Source: Phellopilus nigrolimitatus
Lineage: Eukaryota > Basidiomycota > Agaricomycetes > Hymenochaetales > Hymenochaetaceae
Direction: 5' to 3'
Length of the DNA stretch: 64,000 bases
Assembly (NCBI GenBank): GCA_021029095.1
Contig: JAJOHG010000070.1
Coordinates: 62,001-126,000, forward strand
The notes below the pieces were generated by a model, which was not told the DNA's origin, searched no databases, and saw only the letters and a program-made list of their open reading frames with translations. The first letter of the stretch is position 1. Every line of letters starts with the position of its first letter. Of the stretch, positions 20,612 to 33,567 are shown one piece after another. The translations under genes and the position numbers were made by a program.

Positions 20612-23031
20612 TCAACGTTTATTGTTGACAAGTGTCACCTTCAACGGAAGCTGTGGAGACTTATTCTCCGAGTTCCTCACGACGGGCGAATGTAAAGTGC
20701 CCATCTCCCAGTTGATGTCCGGCCCGGGGGCGAAAATAAAGTTCTCAAGCAGCACGGATAGGACCAGTTCTTTGAGAAATTGCGATTGACAATCGTATCT
20801 TGGCATGAAGGAGATGAATAACTCACTCAGTTCCATCTCAGAGAATTTAAACCCGCTACAACAAAATCACAGATAGTCAATAAAAAATAAATTTGCAAGA
20901 TTATGTTTGCGTACATGCATGCTCTCCCGCCTCCCAAGAACGTCATCCTATCCCATAATACAAGATTGTTTTGAGTGGGGTGACTTCCAAAATGCGAAAG
21001 TTACGGAAGCATACGCACATTTGCGAATATACGCCCGGGAGATGCGCCAAGGCAACGCTTCCCGGTAACGGCTGGAGCCAACGCTCCGGCTTCCACTCGT
21101 TCGCATCGTTGCCCCAGATCGCTTTGCTCCGGTTTGCGCCCAAGATTGAAACGATGACAGTGGTGTTCTTCTTGAGCGGAATTTCCCTTATCTCCTGCTT
21201 CCCATCGCCTGGCTGGAGGGGAAAGGCGAGCGGAACGACGACATCTCTCTTTGTTCTTCAAAGTCATGTCAATTATGTAGATAAGGAGTTAACCGAAAGC
21301 GTAGGAACATACATGCGGTCGACGACCGGCACAGGCGGGAAGACGCGCAGCGTCTCGCGGCACACAGCGTCGAGATACGGCAGGCCCATAAGAGTATCAT
21401 AGTCGAGATCGGTACCGCCGTGCTCCTTGCGCGCCGCGGTCACCTCCTCTCGCAACCGCGACTGCACGTCAGGCCACTGAGACAGGACGTCGAGCGTGCG
21501 GCTTATCGCGCTTGTCGTTGTGTCGTGCCCAGCGAAGATGAACGTGCTGAATTAACGACGCAAATTCGGGATGAATTCAGTACAATGGAGAGAGGGGGTA
21601 GTAAAAGACAGGGCGCACCTCATATGCGCAAGAAGCTCCGACTCGGGCAAGCTGCCTCCATTGGTTCCATCGGTCGCTTTGACTGGTTATTTTCTCTTTC
21701 AGACGAAGTGGATCCAAATAGATTTAAGTAGGGAAGATGCATACGAAGCACACTCATGATATCCTTCCCCCTACCAACTTCCTTCAGCATTACTTCGTCA
21801 CCCTTTGCGAGTGCCTGCCGCTTTCCATGGAGGATGCCGCGCGAGCATTGTTCGATCAAGTCCGCGAACTCCGTGAGCTCTCTGATTGGGCGGAACAATG
21901 GAATGTGGTTTAGCACATCCAGTGCATGACGGCGAAACTCTGGCGAGCCGAGCTTGACAAACCAAGGTAGGAACGTGCGCGCGAAGCTAATGCGAAAGAG
22001 AGTATGGCTGTGCGCGCGTTTTAAGAGTAAAGGGGAAAAGATTAACGAATCAGATACACGATGCTAGGAAAAAGAGACGTACAGCATGCTCTTCAACGCT
22101 TCACTGTAGGTATTAGTCTCTCGTTCGTCGAGCGCGTCGAATGAGTAGCCAAGCCCGCCCTGACCAATGTATTCGAGCGCTGCACGAGACACCCAGGCCA
22201 TGACATCAATGTGTTCCTTCCCTTTGGAAACTTCACGCTCAAGCACAGTATGCAACTACGCACGATGTGAGATGGACGCATTAATTAGTGAGTGCCAGGT
22301 TCAAACTCCCAAGGATAATGGAAATCGAGCACCTTGTGAGTGATGGGATGGAAGACTGGAAGAAGTTCGCGCATGTGTTTCAGGGAGAATACGGGGTTGA
22401 GCATCTTGCGCTGTTTCTTATGCTCGTCACCTATGAAGCGGGATGGGTTGTTGTTTGCACTAATCCGTTGCATCACGGAGAGCCACACTCACCAAGGGTT
22501 GACAAAAGGCTCTTCCCGAAAAGCATTCTGAAAGACCTGAACAGCAGTTTTTCATGAGACTGCGTTCGAAAGATAAGTAATGCCTTGACTCGCATCAAAA
22601 AGGGATCCGTTTCTTCGAAGACGTACTGGTCCTTGACGAGTATGTGGTGCAGCGCGAGCGGGTCAGAAACGTAGAGTTGTTCATCCTATACACAGTTGAA
22701 CTCAGAATTCAGAATTCGCGGCGAAATGCCTCGACTCACTCCCAACATCATGTCCACTCGAACGGCGCCGCCATAATCCTCATACAGCTTGCGATGGAAT
22801 TCCCAGCCATTGCTGTTATAAACTTCATTGAAGTTACCTGCTCGAATACCGTGTAAATAGGCTAGTCTAGCACTTGAACACGAAATGCGCACCCTTCAGC
22901 CAAGATACTTTGGATGGGCCGGGGACGTTCGATAACGGAGTCTTGACGAAGAGGAATTTTAGGATGCGCCAAAGTCCGTATGTGCCTAAGACGACGGCGA
23001 GTAATTGAGCAGCAGATTCGGAGAGAAGCAT
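20612..23031 (-). CDS. Cytochrome P450 monooxygenase, copy 2
   Basis: This is a second complete P450, paralogous to the gene at 2262-4713 with the same exon plan. The start at 23031 gives the anchor MLLSESAAQLLAVVLGTYGL and the hinge NVPGPSKVSWLKG. The I-helix reads FIFAGHDTTTSAISRTL (about 21540-21490), the ExxR motif is in CRETLRVFPPVP, PERW is in NEWKPERWLQP, and the haem loop is FLGGGRACIGFKFSEMEL, with the same intron inside the Ile codon. The protein ends LPLKVTLVNNKR. It differs from copy 1 in the I-helix (FIF for FIA) and after ExxR (VPVVDR for AAQVER). Both are near substrate-contact regions, so specificity may have diverged. All signatures are intact. Confidence 0.92.
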
Positions 23032-25132
23032 GGCTGTACTTGAGACTCAAATACTAGCACAAATTGGAAGTGACGAGACATAGTGTATTAATATACTCTT
23101 CTCCCGTTGTTGTTGACCAGAGCGTTATGGACAGTGTCCGTCCGTCGGTCTGTGAGAAGGAAAAAAAGGCCCGCTCTGTCAGCTCATATTATTCGCTGTG
23201 TCCTGTAGGAGCAACGAAGCGTACTCGATAGCAAAGAAGGGTGAGGAATCGCTATGTCCGTTTCGCGGCGAAGTACTTCCTGTACAGAGAACAAATCAGA
23301 TAGGCAGTCTTAACATTCCTCAGCTTAAGATCATCTGCCTTTTCCTTTTACCCGGAGAACCAGGCGAAGACAGTAAAGAATATTGGAGTGACCAAAGATT
23401 TGCTCCGCAGTACTGAACATCGCCAGTGCGGTATGGTATGCCTATTTGTCTGAGGCTTGTCCTGAGCGCAAATGATTCATATACCTGAACACACTGATTT
23501 TAATTAGTACATAACTTGGAACAAGTGGTATTTACTGAGCATTACCAGGTCGACATAGACCACCTTTTTTCCTTCCCGTAGTAATCGGTAAATGAGTGCG
23601 GTCACAGATAGCCCTGAGTGTGCCCTTTTAGGATATATCGTCCCACCGTGAACGAGAACATCGAATTGTGTCCGTAAAACACGACTTCATGTCGACGTTC
23701 GATATCGCCTTCGCCTGGTTCTTCTTGTCTTGGCTCCTGGAAAAAGTCGCCGCTGCTTCGACGGAAAGAGGGTTATTTGCGCGGCATGGATAGCGGAGCA
23801 AGAATTCTATTGGAAGAAGCACATTAAGCTCAGAAACGGACAGAAACGGACGTCGCGCTCTGAACGAGCCCATTGAGGTCGGAGATACATTGTGAATGCG
23901 AAGCGAGCTGTCCCTCTGTCGTAAAATTGTCAGAAATCCCGATAATTTGGAGGGACCACTGGCACGACAATGTGGCGGCAGTTCGACAGATATTCTACAT
24001 GGACAAAGAATGCCAAAGAGCAATGTCAAGACAGCGACAATGGAACAGATAGCGCTTGATATGCTTACATGTATCTCACTTACCAAAAGTTTATGGAACC
24101 CAATAAGTAATATATTTGCTTTCCCTCGGTTATTCGTCCTCCGAGTTGGTACAACTTAGCCACGTTTTAATAATGACCGTTGAATCTTTTTCTACACAGG
24201 CAATCGAAAGTTGGCGTATCCTTCGCTGTTCCGTATCTCCCAGCTTTTTCTCTTCGATTGTTTTCCACTGACTCGTACGGAAAATAGGTCTCAGCTGAAT
24301 AGTATACGCCACAAAGGCTCAAGAACAGATCGAAGCATTATTGGTTCGGTTGGACCAGTTCCGGAGATGACAAACTACGAAGCCACGTATGCGCACCGAA
24401 TGCAAATCGGGCTTCTGGAATTTGTGCTGCCGGATGGTGAGGTTCCTTGAGGTAGATTTCACTTATGTGCTAGCCATATCGGGTGGATGGCCTCACGTTC
24501 CCAATGCGGTTGCTAGGTCACACCGCGAGTTGCTGTCAAATTTTCCCCGCAAAAAGTTGTGACTAATCTGTGACTAAGCATTTGATGGAACTTTCTGATT
24601 GGACAAAAATATACTAGCTCGCGACGGTGATGTGATTAAGGTGACCCCCTTAACGATTAAGGTGCTTACAAATCCACCTTAAGGTCACCTTGGTCGTTCA
24701 CCTCACCTTCCGGCTGCTCTATCTGGAATCAGCACCTCCTCATGGAAGCAACGAGTCCGGACAGAAGCTTAAAATTTACGAGTGTCGACTGGAAGCTGCT
24801 GGAAAGCGCTGGAACGGAGGTACGTACACTTTGCCGGATAGCAAGCAGTAGAAGTAGAATTTAGAAAGGCAAAAGAAATCCTTATGGGGCTCCTTTCAGT
24901 AGATAAGTTCTGATAAATTCCAGTCATGGGTAGTAAATACGTCGAGACGGTGCTGAGAAAAACGAGGCGGGAGGTATAGAAGGTTGCGCGAGCAGTATAT
25001 ATTATAATAATATATATCATATATGTAGTGTATAAGATTCCCACGAATATAAAGTTGTGTACTCTACTGAATGAAGTAAAGCTGCTTTTCGACCACAACG
25101 AACTCCAGCATTGACACAAGGGGACGAGCGCA
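23032..25132. other. P450-2 upstream region and long spacer
   Basis: Sequence to about 23740 is the duplicated P450 upstream block. A minus-strand open frame at 23628-24086 (152 codons, hydrophobic start) overlaps that block and has no recognised motif. A block at about 24110-24290 resembles 56480-56640 and 59905-60000. At 24632-24700 GATTAAGGTGACC is partly inverted as CACCTTAAGGTCACCTT. A run of AT dinucleotides lies at about 24990-25025, just upstream of the HD gene. Confidence 0.5.
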
Positions 25133-27507
25133 ATGAGCCCTCGTGAGCACGAACCGGATGTAGCATCTGCACCAGCGTTGATGCGAACAATCAAAGACCC
25201 AATCCATGATTTCAGTACGTCGCGTCTTGTGGATTCATCGACCTTGAATTAACTGCCATTTATACACAATTTCGTTTAGTTACTTTCTCTCCGTTGATTT
25301 GGACGTTCATCGACACGTAAGTACGAAGGCCTGTTCTAAACCTTGCATTGGAGTCGTCCAGTGAAAGTGCGCCGCTTACGCTTTGACGTCAGGCGCCAAT
25401 TCCAGCGGCTGCGTGCGATCAAGCAGCTCGGCGTATCGTATTATGTCTGGGCTGGAGCGTCGCATAATCGCTTTGAACACTGCATAGGTACAGTTTCTTT
25501 CTCTAAGCTCGTGGGTTTCTGACTGACGCGCTTTAGGGGTCGCTCATCTGGCGGGCATGCTCGTCGAGCGTCTGAAAACGATGCAGCCCGAACTCGGGAT
25601 TACTGAACGCGACGTCCGCTGCGTGCAACTTGCGGGCCTTTGCCACGACCTTGGGCACGGGCCTTGGAGTCATGTGTGGGACGGCCACTTCATACCTGCA
25701 GTCTTGTGCGTGGCGAGCTTCTTCGCCTTCACATAGACCTTCACGCTAAATTTACTGCAGACCTGGTTATAAGTGGACCCACGAGGAAGCGTCTGAGATG
25801 ATGTTCGATGATCTCGTCGAAAAGAACGGTATTCAAATTGAGCAGAATGACATGAACTTTGTTAAGGACCTCATCAGAGGCAGAGTACGCCACTCGGCGA
25901 AAAAGTGGGCCTGATCTTGCCTATTTCCTTCCTTGCTAAAGCTAATTGAGGGATAGAAATCCTCCGGAAAAGAAATTCCTCTTCGACATTGTCAATAACG
26001 AACGTAATGGGATTGACATCGACAAGTGCGTGGATGTTCCCAGTCTTATCGTATCGCTGACTCGCCACAGGTTCGACTACATCGCTCGGGATGTGCGTGC
26101 GATCGGAGACCACAACAATTTCTCGGCGCGTCGACTGATCGATTCTGCGCGCGTGATCGGCGACGAGATCTGCTACCACATCAAGGACGCCAATTCAGTG
26201 TATGAATTGTGCACACTGCGCTTCAGCAACCATAAGCGGATTTACAGTCACAAGACCGCTCGCGCGATCGAGTACATGATCGTCGACGCACTGAAGGCGG
26301 CAGAACCTACGATGGCCATCGCGAAACAAATTCTAGATCCTCGTAAGTATGTCTACCTCACAGACAACATTATGGAGCGCATCGAGATGACCGACGACCC
26401 TGCGCTCGCCGAGAGCCAAGCGATATTCGACCGTATCCGTGTGCGTGACTTATACCGATGTGTTGACTGGAAGACGTTCCCTTGGCATCTCGGCGCCAGT
26501 CTTCGCGAAACCATCACGCCGGAACGCATCGTCAGTGCCGCGAAGACCCTTCTTGCGGAAGCGAGAACTAAACCGGATGAACCAAGCGAAGAAGTTGTCG
26601 CTAGTCTTACTTCAGACCATGTGGTAGTCGATACCTCTACTTTGCACCATGGAAAGACAGAGAAGAATCCCATTGATTTCGTGCGTTTCTATGGAAAACA
26701 TAATGTCAACGGTCTGTCGTTGTTTTTGCTCTTATTGATGTTCTCTTACTCTCTTGAATCGAAAATGGGAACCGAAAGTGTCTTTCAAAGCCGAATCGGG
26801 GGAACTCTCCACTCTCGTGCCAGCTTGCTTTGCCGAGATCCAGTTGAGGATTTACACTAAAGACTCCCGGTAAGTACTGAGCGTAACTTGTCATGGGTCT
26901 ATGTCTTATATGTTTTACCAGCTACTATGGCCTCATACAAGCAGGCTACCGCGCAGTGTTGCAGACGCTCTCGATGGATGATCTCGTCGCCTCCGACGAA
27001 TCACACTTGACCGACTCGCCGTCGCCGCCCATCACCGAAGCGCCCTCCACACCTCGCGCGCCCGTCTCACAATCAGGCTCGCGCAATGTAAGCCATTCAG
27101 GCAACTCGGCTTCAGGTGCTCCAGGCAGCGTGAAGACGCCGTTCGCGAACAACAAATTCACCTTGGTCGGCCACTCCTTCGTTCCGCCGTCCCCGACGCA
27201 GAGCCTTCGCCGCCGGCCGGCGCGCTCGGGTACTATCACCGCGCAGGATAGCCTTTCGTCGGTGAGCACGTTGCCGGATGTGCTTGTCCACGAAGAGGCC
27301 GGGCCGGACCGGAGGCGCGACAAGACGCCTGACCGTGAGGCGACAGACGCGGAGGAGCGTGCGGTGTTCCTCACTCCGAAACGTCCTCCGAGGCTAGAGC
27401 CGTCGCCCAATATCCCTCGTACGCGCAGTGGAAGGCGTAAGAGGGATATTGATGAGAGTGCACAAAATGAGCCTGACGGCATCTCTGTCAAGAAACGGCG
27501 CTCCTAA
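25133..27507 (+). CDS. SAMHD1-like HD-domain dNTP triphosphohydrolase
   Basis: The joined exons give a full HD phosphohydrolase core. IKDPIHD is followed by [19 protein letters not shown], the metal His in NRFEHCIG (about 25480), the His-Asp pair in [15 protein letters not shown] (about 25635-25675), and the distal Asp in [19 protein letters not shown] (about 26075). These are the H..HD..D metal ligands of SAMHD1 and bacterial dGTPases, which cleave dNTPs to deoxynucleoside and triphosphate. There is no SAM domain, since only about 25 residues precede the core. The last exon adds a tail of roughly 180 residues rich in Ser, Thr and Pro, ending in a basic KKRRS. The start at 25133 is the first ATG in frame with the core. 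The gene is convergent with RFC1. The biochemical role is inferred from the family. Confidence 0.88.
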
Positions 27508-28033
27508 GGAATTTTTCTAGATCCTTGCTGGACCTGGATCATCTTGCTATATTTTCTCTTTGCCACTATGCATCTTGCCTTCATTTAGACTTTTTTCCCA
27601 TATATCTCCTCTTGCTCTGGTGTATCAACATATGAACCCCGCCATCCGCATTTCTACTTGCACTATCAATTTCGCATGCTCGTCATATATAATATTTCTT
27701 TCGTCTCGTGTCCATGCTTTCATTTCCTGTAGCATTACCATCTCAATTTCAGCCTGCAGGACTCTTATCATACACATAAAGCCTTTTTCTTTTTTTTCCG
27801 TAGACACTTAAACTATCATTCTGAGAATTGCTACTCTTTTACAGCTTCGAATAATTTCACAAGTAGTACGTAGTTACACCCCGGAAGAAAGAGGTCAAGG
27901 ATAAGGAATGTTATTTATCCTGCTTAAAAATGAATGAATTGATTGTTTAACATTACGAGCACGAGCCAGAAGACAACGAAATATAATTGCAAGTAAGATA
28001 CGAAAACCAAAACAGGTATCCAGTCTAAGCGTT
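27508..28033. other. Convergent 3' intergenic region
   Basis: This T-rich stretch separates the SAMHD1-like gene from RFC1. It should hold both 3' UTRs and poly(A) sites. No gene was seen. Confidence 0.5.
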
Positions 28034-31000
28034 CTACTTCTTAGTCTTGCCTTTTCCCTTGACCGCGCTCTTTCCTTTGCCCTTACCCCCAGCCTTGATA
28101 AAGCTGTCTTTCGAGACATCTTCATCGGCTTCTTCGTCCTTGGGATCCGGCTCTTCGTCAACGTCCTCGTCAAGCTAGATAAGAGAGTAGTAGTCAAAGT
28201 ACTGCATTAGGAGGGAGAAAAGGTTTAGATAGGCTTACATCGAAAGCCTCTTCGAGATCAGGAGCAGGACCGCCTGCGAGCTTTTTGGGCACCTTTCCAA
28301 ATTCCTGGGCTTTGTGAAAGGGTACGGGATGCTCGCCTGTGTTGTACCTAAAGTTGAAGTAAGATCGGATTAAAGGTTGTTCTCTTGAACTGCGTGTTCT
28401 ATCCGACATAAATATTACACACTTTCGAGTTAGGTGAGTCTTTGTGGCAGTGGATATCTTCTTGAGGACAACATCGTCCTTGTTCTGGTCCAGCCCAAGC
28501 TCGATGATGGTGTCCCAATCCTCCTTCGAGAGATAGTAGTCGTCCATCGTCTCGATGACCTCTTCCACGGCGCTCTGAATTACATGGTTAGGAGACCATT
28601 TCCTTCCGCTGCTAAGGAATCCATGAACATACCGAACCGACATCAATGAGTGGCTTGACAATGCGAGGGTGTAGTGAAGGAATATAATGCTGGCGAATTT
28701 CTGGCTTGTCTCCAGATACCTTCAGACGCATGCGAATCTGAACGTCGCCGAGTTGCCTCGTGAGTTTGTTCTGCTTTGAGTTTTGTCCAAGCCATCTGAG
28801 ATGCCGAAAACTGTCAGTATACTCGACAATGATTGCACGACATAAGCGAGCCGCACTGAGGGAAAGACATAGCCATTGGCCCTCCATAGCCCGCTCCATT
28901 TCCGTAGAGGAAGGATGCCGGTCGCACGGTGGACGTTACAGCGTGAAGTGGCATCAACGACCAATGCTGTTCAGACCTAAGAAGTTATGGAACTGATTAG
29001 CGAGCAAGTTCTTAGCCTAAGAGGTCTTTACAAACCCATGAATAAGCGAGTCGACGAGATCCCCGTCTGAGATCGACGACGCAGCCCTATCCATGAGCTT
29101 CAAGTGCTGGAGCGTCTTTTCTGGCCCACTCGCGTTCCGAGTTTTCGCGGGCTCGGTCTTCAGGTAGTTTTCCTATATTGCCTACGAATTCGAGCTGCCA
29201 CTTTTCTACAAAAATTGAAACCGAAGTACCTGGATGAAGAGGGGGATGAACGAGTGGTCGTGGAAGTACAACTCCATCTTATCGCCCAATGTCTCCCGCG
29301 CAGTAGGTGAGAAAAGGTAAGGACCGAGCATCTTGTTGATTACGTTAAACGGCGTCATGATCGAGTACTTCTCGTTCAACTTCGCTCTGCAGGGAATAAA
29401 GCGTGTACATCAAAATGCAAACAAGAGAACAAAGAAAAGGTTTCCACGTACAAATTCTTCCCCTCATCGAAATCCATAGTGGTGCTCGACAGTTTCCATG
29501 TCGAAAGCATGTTGAGCACCTGTCGTATGTCTGACTGTGCACCAAGGACAAGTTGGTCTACGACGTTAGCAGGGATCTTCATTTTTTCCCTACATGTCAC
29601 TTAGCGTAGTACGAGAAGAGCAAGACGGCAATATCTCACTTAAATGCAATTGTCATAATGCGAGACCGAATTGAAGTAGCCTCAGGTCTATAGGAGGTTA
29701 TGAAAGAAGTCCTGAGTATTGTAGATTAAACCGCGTACATACTTTCTGAATGATAAGTTGAATGTCGTGTGCACTAGAGGCTTCAATTTCTGGGCATTTC
29801 TGTCATTTGCGATACATATGATCGGAATCTAGATGTAATCCCTATCCGGTAAGCAGGGCAAAGCTGGACGAGGATCAGCACTTACCTTGGCTTTCTTAAT
29901 CAATGCGTTCAGCGCACCGACGCCACCACGATCGCCTGCAGACATGCCGTCGACCTCGTCCATGATCAGGCAGCTCTTGTCAGTTATTTCAATGCCTGCC
30001 GCATTGGTAGACTTTTTAATATGAATGAGTACAAGGGAAAAGGATGAAGTAAAGCATTTCAGACCTTCCCGCCGCCCATCCAACCGTCGAGGGATGTATT
30101 AGTGATGTTCGTGCTATTCTGTAACACGAGCATATAAATGGCTGTTATTGTGAAAACAAGGATGATGGAAACACTAACCTCCACGAGTTTCTTACTACGT
30201 GCATCACTAGCGTTGAGCTCAATGGGTGTGAACCCCTCGAGCTTTGCGCATAAATGAGCACTTGTCGTTTTTCCGATTCCAGGCGGGCCCGTGATCAACA
30301 CAGCACGGTAGATGTTCATGCCATTCTTGCCCGGCTTCCTAAAATCCGACTTGACGCTCGCTGACCTGAGGATATAATCAGCATTCTAATTGGAAAAAAA
30401 GATCGCAGAAGGCGTACCAATCATGGAGCCATCCTTGCAGCTTCTCAACCTGCCCCTTGTTCCCACATATCTCTTTGAGCGTCTGTGGTGCATAGCGCGT
30501 TGTCCATAATTGCGATTGCATGTCTGGTAAAGATTTTACGCTGCCTGAGGCGCTGGGCCCCGCCTTCGCCTTCGCGATCGTCTTAGCCCTTTTTTTCTCT
30601 GCTTCAAGCTCCGTGCGTTCCATATCCTCAGCGGCCTTGCGGATATTTTCTTCCTCCTTTGCCATCTTGGCCTTGGTCTTCGCATCAACAGCACCCGACT
30701 TACGCGTCGCAATGAGATTTAAAAACGCATCCTCATCGAGTGTCTTGAGTCCATGCTTCCTGATAGCTGCCAGTTTAGAGGGACCCGCGTTGTCGCCGAG
30801 GACAACAAAGTTGGTGACACCCGAAGGCTGACCGACGACGCGTCCACCAAAGCGCTTCGCGAGGTCGACGGCCTCCTCCCGAGAGAAGCTGGAGAGTTCA
30901 CCAGTAAAAACAAAGGCCAGTCCCGCAAGGCAGTTGGGCGCACCATCCGGGATGGACTTGGAGCCGGGTGCGGAAGGGCCTGAGAGCTTCGCGGCCTTCG

Positions 31001-31805
31001 ACGCAGCCCAGCTATGAAGCGAATAAGGGATAAAGTTGAGAGACAATAGAAGAGGGTCAACTTACTTGAATTTCTTGGCTCCCTCCTGTTGCACGGGCTT
31101 TGCAGACTCCTTTGCCTTCCCTTTCCCCTTCTTCTCTGTAACATCCTCGTCCGCCAGCTCTTCCTCGTAATCGTCGTCTTCTGCCTTGCGCTTCCGTGGC
31201 TTTGCTGCGCTCGGCCTCGGCTTCGCAGGAGCTTTGGCACTCGCTTTAAGAGTTGCCTTTGGGACGGGAGCCTGCTTTTTGAGAGGCACCTTCTCCTCAT
31301 CTTCCTCGTCACTGGTGACGACTTTTGTTTTCGCTTTTGGTGTTGCTTTCGTGCCCATTGCGTTGCTGTTCCGGGGTGTGGCCGCCTGCTTCTTCTTGGG
31401 CGGCGATTTCTTGGTCACTTCTTCATCCTCATCACTACTGATAAAGGCGGCCTTTCGTTTCGATGAGAAGTTCCTGGGCTTGACAGGGAGTTCATCCTCC
31501 TCGTCATCTTGGGTGATATGTCAGAACTACCCAGACTACCGAAAGTATGCATGACACACCAATCTCTATGACATCACTCTTGTTTGTACTTTGCGGTACA
31601 GTCTGTGAAACGTATTGCTTCATTAAGAGGAGAAATATGAATCAGGTAACAGCCAGCATACCTTTGGAGTTGAAGAGAAGTGTTTGGATAGTTTTGAGCT
31701 GCCCGTGTTCGATGGCGTGCCACCGCCGCCGAAAAACGTGCGTATATCCTTCCCTGGCGGCTTCGTGGTCTTCGTTGAAGACGACTGGCTTGTTGACGGT
31801 GACAT
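28034..31805 (-). CDS. RFC1: Replication factor C subunit 1 (clamp loader large subunit)
   Basis: RFC1 is the large AAA+ subunit that loads PCNA at primer-template junctions. The start at 31805 gives [20 protein letters not shown] followed by IRTFF, a PCNA-binding (PIP-like) motif. A long Lys/Ser/Pro-rich acidic-basic linker follows. The BRCT domain includes [20 protein letters not shown] (about 30930-30880) and [12 protein letters not shown]. The AAA+ core starts at [17 protein letters not shown], with Walker [18 protein letters not shown] (about 30290-30240) and Walker [19 protein letters not shown] (about 29975-29930). Next come the [13 protein letters not shown] sensor-2 region (about 29550) and the RFC1 C-terminal domain, ending in a Lys-rich GKGKTKK tail. 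About a dozen introns are present and the frame appears intact. Two ACGCGT boxes lie just upstream. Confidence 0.95.
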
Positions 31806-31880
31806 ACCGACCAGAGAAGATTGAGTTAGGGTTTCGCTCAGATAGTATTTCGCAAGTAGAAGTGCCAAACTCGCGTCGCG

Positions 31881-31976
31881 ACGCGTCAGTAAGCAAAACC
31901 ACGCAATTATGTAACATTACGTGGTCGTGAGAATATCTCACATTTAAAGGCGCGCTGTTGTATCCTGTTTACGCGT
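31881..31976 (-). promoter_or_regulatory. Two MCB (ACGCGT) boxes upstream of RFC1
   Basis: ACGCGT occurs at 31881-31886 and 31971-31976, 76 and 166 bp upstream of the RFC1 start. In yeasts this hexamer is the MBF (Mbp1-Swi6) site that drives G1/S transcription of DNA replication genes. Two copies in a short replication-gene promoter are unlikely to be incidental, but binding here is inferred. Confidence 0.55.
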
Positions 31977-32129
31977 CTGGCGGCCAACGGCAGACCAAGT
32001 ATCGCGAGGTTCGCTTCACCAGCACTATCAGTAAGGTTTCATCAATGCCATGCTTTGCACTCGGATAACTGATGATAAGCTAGACACAGATCGAACTTCT
32101 GCTATCTGCTAACTGCTACTTTCCGTCGG

Positions 32130-33060
32130 TGTTCTCCTATATAAGAAACTGGGCATCCGAGAACTACTATAAAGCCGTTGGGATATGTCCGATCAGTAGA
32201 CATATCAAGGAGCTTTGCAGTTATCTCTACATAAATCGTGACTCAAACTTCAGAGGCTCGCTACCCACTGGTCACATCCTGCTTCAGGCATTCAATTTCT
32301 ATGGTGAGTTTAAATAAAGATCATAACAACGGCTTCTCCGACATTTTACTTGATTTCAGATATGAAAGCCACCACAAACGCCTGCGCTCTAGCTTCAAAA
32401 ATTGCTCGAAAAAGCTCGTCCAGTTTACATAGCGTATCTGGTTTCGGACCAACTCTACGAGAAGGCCGTGGACGAGCTTTCGAGGCATTTCGAGCCTGAT
32501 GATCAGGCTTTGTTCGAACTCACCAGGTACATTGTTTTCGCAACTATTAGACTTCTAAGCCAACTTTATTGATTACTTCTCTCGCCCATTTCTTCAGAGT
32601 CGCTTCATATGACTATGCCAGCAGATGATACCCCGGCACAAAGTGTGTCAACGAGCATATTTAGATGATTTATACTAATGTGTTGCTGTACGAAGGCTAC
32701 TGACTGGCTCGTCAGCCATTGCGGCGCGAGATCGGTAAAATAGTCATGCGTGGAAGGAGTGCCTTTGTGAGTTCTTCGTACTCGTATCGTATTCCGTACA
32801 ATCTAATATTATACCAGAATCTGCTGGCCTCTCCTTACCGACTAGGCGCACAGTGCCGCGCCGCTACACCGACTGTGTGTTTCGTACTAGACCTTCGAGC
32901 TGCATACGGAAGAGAAGAGTCTTCTACCAATGTATCGCTCCGTGCGCGCCCCTGTAAGTATTGCCGAGACACTGAAGCAGGGGGCTCACGGCGTGATTGT
33001 GGAGGCAAAGGGTGAGGACGGGTAGGGGAAGAGGAATAATGTCGTAAAAATAGCGGAGAA
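32130..33060 (+). pseudogene. Possible decayed multi-exon gene of unknown identity
   Basis: A TATATAAG box near 32137 is followed by coding-like segments separated by good introns (for example 32304-32359). One frame reads ARPVYIAYLVSDQLYEKAVD and HFEPDDQALFELTR (about 32410-32530), and after an intron it continues VASYDYASR before a stop. Further down, APVSIAETLKQGAHGVIVEA (about 32950-33005) is readable in a different frame. Stops and frame changes prevent one continuous reading, and I do not recognise the family. It could be a pseudogene or a gene with splice sites I misread. Confidence 0.4.
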
Positions 33061-33567
33061 AATCAAGAATACTTGGACGGAGGGCATACACTGCTAGAAG
33101 GAGCTAGTCAAGCTAATTGACTTCACGGTAACTCAGCATTATGGCGCCATCCTGCAGCAACTTGCAAATTCCTAGCAGCACTTTTACATGTAAGAATGGC
33201 TTGTTTTTATAGCCGATACATATCTTTATAATGTTGTCTTCCTGCTCCTTTTGAGGGAACAGGATGTAAGTCTGACTGTGCCGGTAGTTTCCTTGCCGAA
33301 AGCATTTTGCCACAGAACGCGTAAACAATAAACAACAACACGGTCTGAGGACCAATGAGGAACTTGATCGGCTAATTATCACTAGCCAATCAAAATTTCA
33401 CGTGCAACCGCGTTGCTTGCTAATCGACGGTATCTAAGTTGTCACACCCGTTCGCGACGCCGCCATATCCTCAACGACGTGCTTAGATCGTTCCATATTT
33501 GCAGTTTATGCTCTTTCATATGATCAATCTTGAAGTCGCGCGCGTTTGACTTCGCCAACCTATCTAA

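Noticed and set aside
23628..24086. A 152-codon minus-strand frame with a hydrophobic start
   Set aside because: Overlaps the duplicated P450 promoter block; the matching region upstream of copy 1 shows no comparable frame.
26946..27491. A 181-codon open frame on the minus strand
   Set aside because: Mirror of the Ser/Pro-rich tail of the SAMHD1-like gene; no family features.
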